Positions 16,813 through 23,756 of a stretch of DNA of 48,370 nucleotides are shown here, one piece after another. The DNA lies in assembly GCA_949291945.1 (NCBI GenBank), contig CASEXH010000030.1, positions 1 through 48,370 of the forward strand, written 5' to 3'. The notes beneath the pieces are model-generated. The model did not search any database. It saw only the letters and a program-made list of their open reading frames with translations, and had not been told where the DNA came from. The DNA is from an uncultured Bacillota bacterium. Its GTDB lineage: Bacteria > Bacillota > Clostridia > Lachnospirales > Lachnospiraceae. Each line of letters begins with the position of its first letter. Within the stretch, counting starts at the first letter, position 1. Position numbers and translations under genes: made by a program.

Positions 16813-17580
16813 ATGGAACCTATTTTGAAATTGGAACATATCCAGAAATATTATGGCAACGGGGGAAACATTACAAAAGCCATTAATGATATTAGTTTTT
16901 CTGTAGAACCAGGGGAATTTTTAGGGATCATGGGAGCGTCCGGCTCTGGAAAGACTACCCTCCTCAACTGTATTTCCACCATTGATACGGTAAGCGCAGG
17001 CCATATCTATCTGGAGGGAGCCGATATTACAGAGATTAAGCCCAAGTCCCTTGCCCGGTTCCGCCGGGAGAATTTAGGCTTTGTATTTCAGGACTTTAAT
17101 TTACTGGATACTCTGACGATCTCAGAAAATATTGCATTGGCATTGTCCATCAACAAGACTCCGGCCAAAGATGTGGAGCCTCGTATTTTAGATATTGCAG
17201 GGAAATTGAATATCCGTGATATTTTAGACAAATATCCCTATCAGGTGTCAGGCGGTCAGAAACAGCGCTGCGCCTGTGCCAGAGCCATCGTCAATAATCC
17301 CAAACTCCTGTTGGCCGACGAGCCTACCGGTGCACTGGACAGCCGTTCCTCGCAAATGCTTTTGTCCACGATCCAAAGTATCCACGAACAGCTGGGAGCG
17401 ACCATTCTCATGGTAACCCATGACCCCTTTACAGCCAGCTATGGGAACCGTATTCTCTTTTTGCAGGACGGAGAGATCTTAACAGAACTGCGAAAGGGCA
17501 GGGACAGCCGAAGGGCCTTTTTCGATAAGATCCTCCATGTTCTTACCATGATCGGAGGGGGAGAAAGCCATGTATGCTAA
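16813..17580 (+). CDS. BceA-type ABC transporter ATP-binding protein
   Basis: The 255-residue MacB/BceA-class ATPase has Walker A GASGSGKTT (about residues 38-46), a Q-loop in FVFQDFNLLD, the signature VSGGQKQRCACARA, Walker B LLLADEPTGALD and the switch His in MVTHDP. GGGAG precedes ATG 16813. It couples to the large permease, whose gene overlaps its 3' end by 11 nt. It powers peptide-antibiotic detoxification and signalling to the kinase. Confidence 0.93.
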   Translation: MEPILKLEHIQKYYGNGGNITKAINDISFSVEPGEFLGIMGASGSGKTTLLNCISTIDTVSAGHIYLEGADITEIKPKSLARFRRENLGFVFQDFNLLDTLTISENIALALSINKTPAKDVEPRILDIAGKLNIRDILDKYPYQVSGGQKQRCACARAIVNNPKLLLADEPTGALDSRSSQMLLSTIQSIHEQLGATILMVTHDPFTASYGNRILFLQDGEILTELRKGRDSRRAFFDKILHVLTMIGGGESHVC

Positions 17581-19783
17581 ACTTGTTTTCAGAAATGCAA
17601 AACGGTCTGTGAAAGACTATCTGGTTTATATCGTGACCATGACCATCTGCGTCGCCCTCTTTTATTCCTTTCTGTCTATTTCCAGCAGTTACTATCATCC
17701 GGATATCGGCAGCGAGTACAATTTCACCATGCTAAGTGACGGTATGAAAATGGCGATCTGCGCCATTACTCTCTTTCTCCTGTTCCTGATAAGATTTGTA
17801 AACAATTATATGCTGAGACGCAGGCAGAAAGAATTTGCCCTGGAATCTGTCATGGGGATGGAACAAAAAACCATTGGCCGGCTTTTCTTCGGAGAAACCT
17901 TTGTCATGGGGCTGCTCTCTATTGCCGCCGGAATTTTTCTCGGTATGTTCTGCTCCCAGTTTATAACCGCAATGCTGGTAACATCCTATGGAAAAACTTA
18001 CAAACTGACATGGACGCTGTTTCCCGATACCGTGATGCTGACAGTCAGCTTTTTTGTTTTAAGTTTTCTTGTAATAGGGCTGTTCAACACCCGTACCATC
18101 CGAAAAACCAAAATCATAGATATGCTTACCGCAGACCGGGAAAATGAACCGGGGCTTACGAAGAGCCGGTGGATTAAAATTGTGGTGATCCTGTATGAAG
18201 GGCTTTCTCTGTGGATGATCGCCGCAGGCGTAAACATAGCCTGGTCTTATTATGACAGACGTTTTGCCTTTCCTGTCCGGATCATGTTCTGGGGAAATAT
18301 CCTACTCCCGGCAGTTTCCCTGCTCTGGACCGCATTCTGGTTTTTTAGGAGGAAAAAGATCGATTTTCAACAGCTGCTTGCAGGATTATTGGTATGTGCA
18401 GTTCTGAACACCTTTGCTGCAGCCAGCGTGCCAGCCTTAACAAGGCTGTATTATCTTCCTCTTCACGGTGGGATTTTTAACCAGTATCTGCTGTTTATAT
18501 TGATCCACCTGGTTTTCTTCATCAGTTCCCTGATCTATCTTGCCGCCAGCTTCATAGCCGCATGGAAAGAAAAATCTCCAGAACACAGATATCATGGTGA
18601 AAACCTGTTCTTTTTCGGACAGATCCTGTCGAAACTGGATACTTCCAGCAAGACCATGACCCTGATCTGCATAACCCTTGTCCTTGCTATTTTTCTTTTT
18701 ATTGCCGCTCCAATCTTAACAGGATGGGCTTCAGGCTATCTGGATATACGGTCCATGTATGATGTACAGATATCTTCCAGATACAATGACGTATACAGGG
18801 AAGAAAATCTTCCACATGACAATTATGAGATTGTGACGAACTATCTTGGAGAACATGGGTTCAAAACAGACTATGACTGCACTTTCAATCTTTACCTTCC
18901 CAGGAGAGATGATTTTCATAATCGGGCAAAATATGACTTCCCGGTTGCTGCAATTTCCTTAAGTGATTACAACCAGATCCGGGAAATGCTGGGATATGAG
19001 CCGGTTTCCTTGTCAGGAAACCAATTCACCACCCAATGGCAGACCATCGCCTCTGCCCAGGAACGGGATCGTTTTCTGGCAGAGCATACCAGTATAAAGA
19101 CGGACGCCGGAGAGCTGGCTCTTTCCGGACAATCTTATTATGAGGAAGCAATGGGAGAAACTCTCTACAATTCTTATACGGATGTACTCTATATATTCCC
19201 GGACAGTGTCTGCGAAAAGCTGCTCCCGGTTATGCGGAACCGGTATATGATCACCTCTGAAAAGATTCCTTACGAAGACGCCCGGAAATTAGAGCAGATT
19301 TTTTCAGAGGAGTATCCGGAGCTTACAGATACCGGCGTCAGCTACGCTATCCGCTTGAGTACCTTACAGATCAACAGTACTAAGGCAAGTAACTTTGTCC
19401 TCCAGGCCGCTATGCTTTACGCCGCTGTTGTGCTGATGGTCATCTGTCTTACCATATTGTCTTTGCAGCAGCTTTTAGATGCAGGAAAGTACAGATACCG
19501 CTTTTCTGTACTGCGAAACCTTGGTGTGGAAGAAAGGCAGATAGAAAAGCTGGTGTTAAAACAATTAGGCCTGTGGTTCGGACTTCCTGTCATGACAGCA
19601 GTCCTTGTTTCCGCCATTGTGATCCTTTGCTTTATTCAGACTGTGTCGGCTGAAGTCTCAGCCTATATCGGATTCGGGACCTTAATGTTACAGATAGGCA
19701 CTACCATAGGCATTTTAGTCCTGCTGCTGATCTGTTATTTCATCAGCACATGGATACTCTTTAAACGTTCAGTGGACCTTTAA
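17570..19783 (+). CDS. BceB-type ABC transporter permease (FtsX-like)
   Basis: The 737-residue membrane protein has the BceB layout of about ten membrane helices with a large extracytoplasmic domain between roughly residues 385 and 600 (DIRSMYDVQISSRYNDV up to the next membrane helix), which is the peptide-sensing part in this class. It starts MYAKLVFRNAKRSVKDYLVY, typical of the family. The N-terminal and C-terminal helix bundles match FtsX domains. It forms the sensory transporter with the preceding ATPase. Confidence 0.92.
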   Translation: MYAKLVFRNAKRSVKDYLVYIVTMTICVALFYSFLSISSSYYHPDIGSEYNFTMLSDGMKMAICAITLFLLFLIRFVNNYMLRRRQKEFALESVMGMEQKTIGRLFFGETFVMGLLSIAAGIFLGMFCSQFITAMLVTSYGKTYKLTWTLFPDTVMLTVSFFVLSFLVIGLFNTRTIRKTKIIDMLTADRENEPGLTKSRWIKIVVILYEGLSLWMIAAGVNIAWSYYDRRFAFPVRIMFWGNILLPAVSLLWTAFWFFRRKKIDFQQLLAGLLVCAVLNTFAAASVPALTRLYYLPLHGGIFNQYLLFILIHLVFFISSLIYLAASFIAAWKEKSPEHRYHGENLFFFGQILSKLDTSSKTMTLICITLVLAIFLFIAAPILTGWASGYLDIRSMYDVQISSRYNDVYREENLPHDNYEIVTNYLGEHGFKTDYDCTFNLYLPRRDDFHNRAKYDFPVAAISLSDYNQIREMLGYEPVSLSGNQFTTQWQTIASAQERDRFLAEHTSIKTDAGELALSGQSYYEEAMGETLYNSYTDVLYIFPDSVCEKLLPVMRNRYMITSEKIPYEDARKLEQIFSEEYPELTDTGVSYAIRLSTLQINSTKASNFVLQAAMLYAAVVLMVICLTILSLQQLLDAGKYRYRFSVLRNLGVEERQIEKLVLKQLGLWFGLPVMTAVLVSAIVILCFIQTVSAEVSAYIGFGTLMLQIGTTIGILVLLLICYFISTWILFKRSVDL

Positions 19784-19805
19784 CCGTATCTCTGAAATCC
19801 GGTGC

Positions 19806-19835
19806 TTGACAATATATTTTCCTTACCGCTATGAT
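19806..19835 (+). promoter_or_regulatory. Promoter of the PPC-domain gene
   Basis: A consensus TTGACA (19806-19811) and TATGAT (19830-19835) are separated by 18 bp, about 60 bp before the gene. A short AGGGG/CCCCT inverted repeat lies in the leader (around 19841-19864). Confidence 0.6.
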
Positions 19836-19895
19836 GGATTAGGGGTTCCAAAACGGCAGCCCCTGACATCTATATATTGGGAGGTACATAAAATC

Positions 19896-20315
19896 ATGGA
19901 ATACAGAAAATTTGGAAACACGATTATCGCAAGAATTGACAAAGGAGAAGAAATCCTGGAACAGGTAAAAGAAGTCGCCTTAAAAGAAAACATAAAACTG
20001 GCAAGTGTTCAGGCCCTGGGGGCTGTCAATGATTTTACCGCAGGAGTATTTAAAACCGATGAGAAAAAATATTACTCCAACCATTTCACCGGCAGCTTTG
20101 AAATCGTCTCCCTCACCGGGACCATCAATACCATGGATGGAGAATTTTACAGCCATTTACATATGAGCGCAGGGAATGATAAGGGAGAAGTTTTCGGCGG
20201 CCATCTGAATCAGGCAGTGGTCAGCGCTACCTGTGAGATGGTCATAACCCTTATTGATGGGGTTGTAGACAGAGCTTATAGTGAAGAGATCGGGCTGAAT
20301 CTGTTCAAATTTTAA
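19896..20315 (+). CDS. PPC/DUF296 domain protein
   Basis: The 139-residue protein consists of one PPC (plants and prokaryotes conserved) domain. It has QALGAVNDFTAGVF, the metal-ligand histidines in YSHLHMS and the GEVFGGHL motif near residue 105, and VEITLID-type core strands. GGGAGG lies upstream of ATG 19896. Bacterial members form trimers and may bind metal, and are often annotated as DNA-binding by analogy with plant AT-hook proteins. The true role is unclear. A LysR-gene remnant follows immediately. Confidence 0.88.
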   Translation: MEYRKFGNTIIARIDKGEEILEQVKEVALKENIKLASVQALGAVNDFTAGVFKTDEKKYYSNHFTGSFEIVSLTGTINTMDGEFYSHLHMSAGNDKGEVFGGHLNQAVVSATCEMVITLIDGVVDRAYSEEIGLNLFKF

Positions 20316-20319
20316 AAAG

Positions 20320-20469
20320 AATACCGGCCCGGACAGCGGGCTTTGTTTCCGCCCGCTTGAACCTGTACTGGAATCTCCTATGTATATTATCTGGAAAAAA
20401 TATCAGGTTTTTACTCCGGTTGCTTCACTGCTATTGCAGGAGTTAAAAGAAACTTTCGGTGTATTATAA
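20320..20469 (+). pseudogene. LysR family regulator, C-terminal fragment
   Basis: This stretch reads, in one frame, as a LysR C-terminus: LCFRPLEP, a further PMYIIWKKYQVFTPVASLL segment and LKETFGVL, then TAA at 20467-20469. It aligns directly with the last 50 residues of the intact regulator at 12567-13460 (LCFRPLEP ... IWKKYQVFSSAAGLF ... LRENFGG). No start codon or DNA-binding domain exists; upstream sequence is the PPC gene. It is therefore a relic of a third LysR gene. Confidence 0.85.
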
Positions 20470-20504
20470 TTTCAATACAAATATTCGTTATACTGATAGA
20501 CAGA

Positions 20505-20575
20505 TTATCCCGAATACCTTATAGAAAGCCAGTAACAAAGACATTTCTTAAAGAGATATTCGGGATAACTTTTTT
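20505..20575 (+). terminator. Terminator with 12-bp stem
   Basis: TTATCCCGAATA (20505-20516) and TATTCGGGATAA (20557-20568) form a perfect 12-bp stem, followed by CTTTTTT (to 20575). The 40-nt loop is long. It would end the rightward PPC/LysR-relic transcript. Confidence 0.65.
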
Positions 20576-20620
20576 GTACTCCCACCGTATCTGGCCGTCA
20601 ATCATTTTATCTAATTTAAA

Positions 20621-21208
20621 CTAATCAATTTTTACTACACTACATTTCCCGCATTTTTCCACTGCCTCTTTTAAAGCCTCATCGGATACCGCTTTCTGCA
20701 GATATACTTCAACATACTCATCCCTAAAAGTAATCTCTCCTACTCCATCCACTTGTCTCAGAGCTTTTTCAATTTCACTTCGGCATTCATTCAGATCAGC
20801 GCCATCAATATAAAGCACTTTATAGTCCATTCGCTCTATTTTGAAAATAACCGGACGGGTTCCGTCAGAGCAGCAGGCAATCATAACTTTTTCGTCATTC
20901 ATCCATCCCTGCATGATAGATCCGCCCTGTAATCCCGTATAAATATATCTTGAAATAGCATCCCAGGCTTCTGAACAGTGTGGAAATCCTGTTCCGCCTG
21001 CGATATCTTCCGCTTTATGTACAGTCTGTTTCAGAGTATTTAATCCCATATGCCAGAAATCGTCTGCTGTACCGTAACGCTCAAATATAAACTCATCGCC
21101 TACATTATAGCATGAACACATTCCAGATTCCGGTTCTGCACAGTACTGCGCCTGCAGATCCGGATATAATTTTTTGTCGATCACTGTTACTTTCACTTTA
21201 TGCTGCAT
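20621..21208 (-). CDS. TIGR04076-like protein fused to an HMA-like domain
   Basis: The 195-residue product starts MQHKVKVTVIDKK (ATG 21208, with GGGAGAGAAG upstream). The first 125 residues resemble TIGR04076-type proteins: CSCYNVGDEFIFE, FPHCSEAWDAISRYIY, and a segment with several Cys. The last 70 residues have the beta-alpha-beta-beta-alpha-beta pattern of heavy-metal-associated (HMA) domains (VLYIDGADLNECRSEIEKAL, VDGVGEITF). The usual CxxC metal site is degenerate: only the second Cys remains. It is divergent from a Crp/Fnr-type regulator, its probable controller. Function is unknown; metal or redox handling is a guess. Confidence 0.65.
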   Translation of the reverse strand: MQHKVKVTVIDKKLYPDLQAQYCAEPESGMCSCYNVGDEFIFERYGTADDFWHMGLNTLKQTVHKAEDIAGGTGFPHCSEAWDAISRYIYTGLQGGSIMQGWMNDEKVMIACCSDGTRPVIFKIERMDYKVLYIDGADLNECRSEIEKALRQVDGVGEITFRDEYVEVYLQKAVSDEALKEAVEKCGKCSVVKID

Positions 21209-21299
21209 AATTTCTTCTCTCCCGATACTTTTGATAGGCAATTTTTCCTATTTAATGCTATAATTAATCTGACATATTCCTTGAAAGGCAGGTTTGCAT

Positions 21300-21977
21300 A
21301 TGTTAGTTCCACGGTATTATTTCGCTGATATGTATACAGATCTTTATGATTACTTTCTCTCCCAGCCCCACAGGCTCTGTACCTTTCACAAGAGTGATAT
21401 GCTCTGGAATCTGGGTGAGACGATCCGGTATGTCTACTATATAAAGTCCGGTATTACCAAAACTTTTATTGAACATGAAGACGGGCATCACAAGATCCTC
21501 TTTTTTCACAGCAAAGGTTCCGTATTTCCGGGATGCCAGAATTCCGAATTCAAAATAGAGGCTTCCATAGGAACGCAGGCATTGTCTACTGTAGAAACAC
21601 TGCGATTTACCCGGGAGGAATTTTATCGGATGTTCCAGGAGAACAGGACGCTGACTGCACGCTGTTTTGAAAATTTCTCCATGTATATTAATCTGCTTTG
21701 CTATGAAACTGCGCATCAGGAGTACAACAATTCTTTTATCAAGGTCTGCAATCTGCTGTATTTGTTCTCATTGAATTCTCCTTCGGGAAAATCAACCCGG
21801 ATTGAATTAACACAACAGGATCTCTCAGATATCCTTACCATCAGTCTTGTAAATGTCGCAAATAACATAGCAAGGCTTAGAAATGAACACATTATCGTTA
21901 CACACAGAAAATGGATTGAGATAATCGATTACTCTGCACTTATGGCTTACTGCTCCAGCGAAACACGTCAAGATTAA
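21300..21977 (+). CDS. Crp/Fnr family transcriptional regulator
   Basis: The 225-residue protein has an N-terminal cyclic-nucleotide-binding-like beta barrel (residues about 20-115: YYIKSGITKTFIEHEDGHHKILFFHSKGSVFPG). A dimer helix follows, then a C-terminal HTH (RIELTQQDLSDILTISLVNVANNIARL). ATG 21300 has AAAGGCAGG upstream. There is no N-terminal Fnr-type Cys cluster. It is divergent from the TIGR04076-like gene 90 nt away, which is the likely target. A TATAAT at 21259-21264 lies in the shared spacer. The effector is unknown. Confidence 0.88.
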   Translation: MLVPRYYFADMYTDLYDYFLSQPHRLCTFHKSDMLWNLGETIRYVYYIKSGITKTFIEHEDGHHKILFFHSKGSVFPGCQNSEFKIEASIGTQALSTVETLRFTREEFYRMFQENRTLTARCFENFSMYINLLCYETAHQEYNNSFIKVCNLLYLFSLNSPSGKSTRIELTQQDLSDILTISLVNVANNIARLRNEHIIVTHRKWIEIIDYSALMAYCSSETRQD

Positions 21978-22188
21978 TTCATCAGATCTACTACCCTCCT
22001 TTTTGCTTGGCTCTGGGATTATTTTAGGAAAGATCAGATTTTCCTTCTATACAGAAATATATAGATAACAAATTATTCTCTGTAATATAGGCTCAATTTT
22101 ACTGAATTTCGGGCATACATTAATTCTCTTCCCTGTGCTGTCTCAACTGCTATATGGTAAATGATATATGTATTCTTAATTGCAAAAA

Positions 22189-22214
22189 ACGGCCAGCCTT
22201 AATCGGCTGACCGT
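22189..22214 (-). terminator. Terminator of the leftward GNAT gene
   Basis: ACGGCCAGCC (22189-22198) and GGCTGACCGT (22205-22214) form a 10-bp stem with one mismatch and a 6-nt loop. On the leftward strand it is followed by a run of T (A-run at 22184-22189 on the plus strand). The remaining spacer 21978-22188 shows no gene. Confidence 0.8.
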
Positions 22215-22244
22215 TACATTCACTATATTTTCCGGGCTTCCGGC

Positions 22245-23012
22245 TTACTGATTCATCTTCTCAACAATCTTAGCCGGCTTTACCGTCATCTCCGCCCAGG
22301 CCGGAATAAATCCGCTTTTAATCCCGTTTCTCACAGAGCGGATATTGGACCAGGCAGAGCAGTAAAAAGGCACCTTTCCTCTTTCCAATATTTCTGCTGC
22401 CAGCCGGCTGGTCAGGGCAGAGGCAATTCCGACTCTGCGGTATTCCGGCAGTACATCCACACCGATCTGCCACATCTTATCACAGTCCGCAGAACAGCCA
22501 GCCAGACCCACCAGCTTTTTGCCGTCATAAGCACCTACACCAAGAACATCCAGATGCTTTCTCTCTTTACACAAAGCATTGCTCCATTCCGGCCTGTAAA
22601 GTTCTGCGAAATCTTCTTGATGGAGGATTTTTAAAGAATACTCACAGGGCAGAGGCTTCACCTTATTTACATCCGGCAGATAATATTCTGCCATGAAGCA
22701 GACACTCTGCCCTTCTTTTCTGAGCCCTTCCTCCAGCCAGTGCATATTGGGAGTCTCAAAACAATGATAAAAGGTAAATTTATGGAGATACTCCTCTATG
22801 ATCTCCCGATACTCTTCTTTTACAGAAGCAACGATATTATTTCCGTATGAGACCAGATTGGCGGAAACAGGCTCCTGATAATAGCTCTTGGCTCCCGGCC
22901 CTATGCCCCCTCTGACTACAACCGACTCATTTTTCATAAAATCTTCTGCCCTGCAGTTCAAATCTGCTGCGGACTGCTCCATAGCGATTTCCAGGATTTC
23001 CTGATTTGTCAT
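22245..23012 (-). CDS. GNAT family N-acetyltransferase (two-domain)
   Basis: The 255-residue protein starts MTNQEILEIAMEQSAADLNC (ATG 23012, AAGGAGAAGG upstream). Residues 1-120 form an unrecognised N-terminal domain (YGNNIVASV ... FYHCFETPNMHWL). The C-terminal GNAT domain has WQIGVDVLPEYRRVGIASALTSRL, the CoA-binding Q/RxxGxA motif. Its promoter (TTGACA 23142-23137, TGATAA 23119-23114) abuts the 52-bp repeat array, so the array lies in its upstream region. Substrate unknown. Confidence 0.85.
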   Translation of the reverse strand: MTNQEILEIAMEQSAADLNCRAEDFMKNESVVVRGGIGPGAKSYYQEPVSANLVSYGNNIVASVKEEYREIIEEYLHKFTFYHCFETPNMHWLEEGLRKEGQSVCFMAEYYLPDVNKVKPLPCEYSLKILHQEDFAELYRPEWSNALCKERKHLDVLGVGAYDGKKLVGLAGCSADCDKMWQIGVDVLPEYRRVGIASALTSRLAAEILERGKVPFYCSAWSNIRSVRNGIKSGFIPAWAEMTVKPAKIVEKMNQ

Positions 23013-23113
23013 TTTCCTTCTCCTTTTCATATATAAGTAGGCTTCATCTTATCCAATTCCCCTGACCTCTATTTACAAAGCACAGGCATGCGAATATTCC
23101 TACATATTTAACT

Positions 23114-23142
23114 TTATCAATATAACTACCGGGGATTGTCAA
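23114..23142 (-). promoter_or_regulatory. Promoter of the GNAT gene next to the repeat array
   Basis: Leftward TTGACA (23142-23137) is followed after 17 bp by TGATAA (23119-23114). The -35 ends 3 bp before repeat unit 1 begins. Confidence 0.5.
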
Positions 23143-23144
23143 AA

Positions 23145-23612
23145 TACGGTTAGATTTTCTAAAAATCAATTTCTACTGTACTGTCTGGCAAAAAAGTACG
23201 GTTGATTTCCAAAAATTCGATTTTCTACCGTTCTAGCTGGCAATAAAATACGGTTATTTTTCCGAAATTTAATTTTCTACCATTCTATCTAGCAATAAAG
23301 TACGGTTATTTTTCCAAAATTTAATTTTCTACCGTTCTAGCTGGCAAAAATGTACGGTTGATTTTCCAAAATTTAATTTTCTACCGTTCTAGCTGGCAAT
23401 AAAGTACGGTTGATTTTCTAAAATTTGATTTTCTACCGTATCAACTAACAAAAATGTACGGTTGATTTTCCAAAATCCCAATTTTCTACCGTTCTAGCTG
23501 GCAAAATGTACGGTCACATACCGAGTTTCTGATATATAACCGTACCGAGAGCCACAAAAATACGGTTACAATTCAAATTTCTTCTATATAACCGTTCCCC
23601 GGCAAATGGTGC
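23145..23612. repeat. Tandem array of nine 52-bp units with conserved inverted half-sites
   Basis: TACGGT recurs at 23145, 23197, 23249, 23301, 23353, 23405, 23457, 23509 and 23561, always 52 bp apart. Each unit also carries the complement ACCGT 30 bp in (23175, 23227, 23279, 23331, 23383, 23435, 23488, 23539, 23591); unit 1 has ACTGT and unit 3 ACCAT. Units 2-7 share an AT-rich loop (ATTTTCCAAAATTTAATTTT type) and a CTAGCTGGCAA linker. Units 8-9 have unrelated loops and linkers but keep both arms and the period. Unit 7 has one extra base inside and one fewer in the linker, so the 52-bp period is restored. It lies between a GNAT promoter and the 3' end of the zinc-ribbon gene. No cas genes; not a CRISPR. 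Function unknown. Confidence 0.95.
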
Positions 23613-23693
23613 TGCGTGCCAGTCGCACGCATCCAGCACGGACCGCAGCGGAACGAAGACCTGCTCCTGCAAGCACAGCAATCCCTTGCCGGG
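23598..23693. other. GC-rich multi-stem structured segment adjoining the repeat array
   Basis: An outer perfect stem CCCGGCAA (23598-23605) / TTGCCGGG (23686-23693) encloses a long hairpin: GTGCTG-CGTGC (23609-23619) with GCACG (23625-23629) and CAGCAC (23634-23639). A small TGCT/AGCA stem-loop follows (23662-23675). The segment is clearly more GC-rich than the adjoining array, whose ninth unit runs into it. It could be a structured RNA, a cruciform or a recombination site. I do not recognise a known family. Confidence 0.5.
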
Positions 23694-23709
23694 CATATCC
23701 CACAGTAAA

Positions 23710-23749
23710 AATCCAAGGGCTGCCACCCCTTATATGGCAATCCCTTGGA
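23710..23749 (-). terminator. Terminator of the zinc-ribbon gene / cobalamin operon
   Basis: TCCAAGGG (23712-23719) pairs with CCCTTGGA (23742-23749), and TGCCA (23721-23725) pairs with TGGCA (23735-23739), separated by a small internal loop. On the leftward strand the stem is followed by ATTTTTACTG. It starts 8 nt after the zinc-ribbon gene stop and probably ends the long leftward operon. Confidence 0.75.
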
Positions 23750-23756
23750 ATATTCG

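Noticed and set aside
23145..23612. CRISPR array
   Set aside because: The whole 52-bp unit is repeated with drift, including what would be spacers in units 2-7. The conserved arms are only 5-7 bp, and no cas genes are nearby.
23514..23726. Open reading frame of 70 codons (leftward) over the structured block and last repeats
   Set aside because: It crosses the stem structures and the 52-bp units, whose period is not a multiple of three, and has no ribosome binding site. It is better explained by the non-coding repeats.
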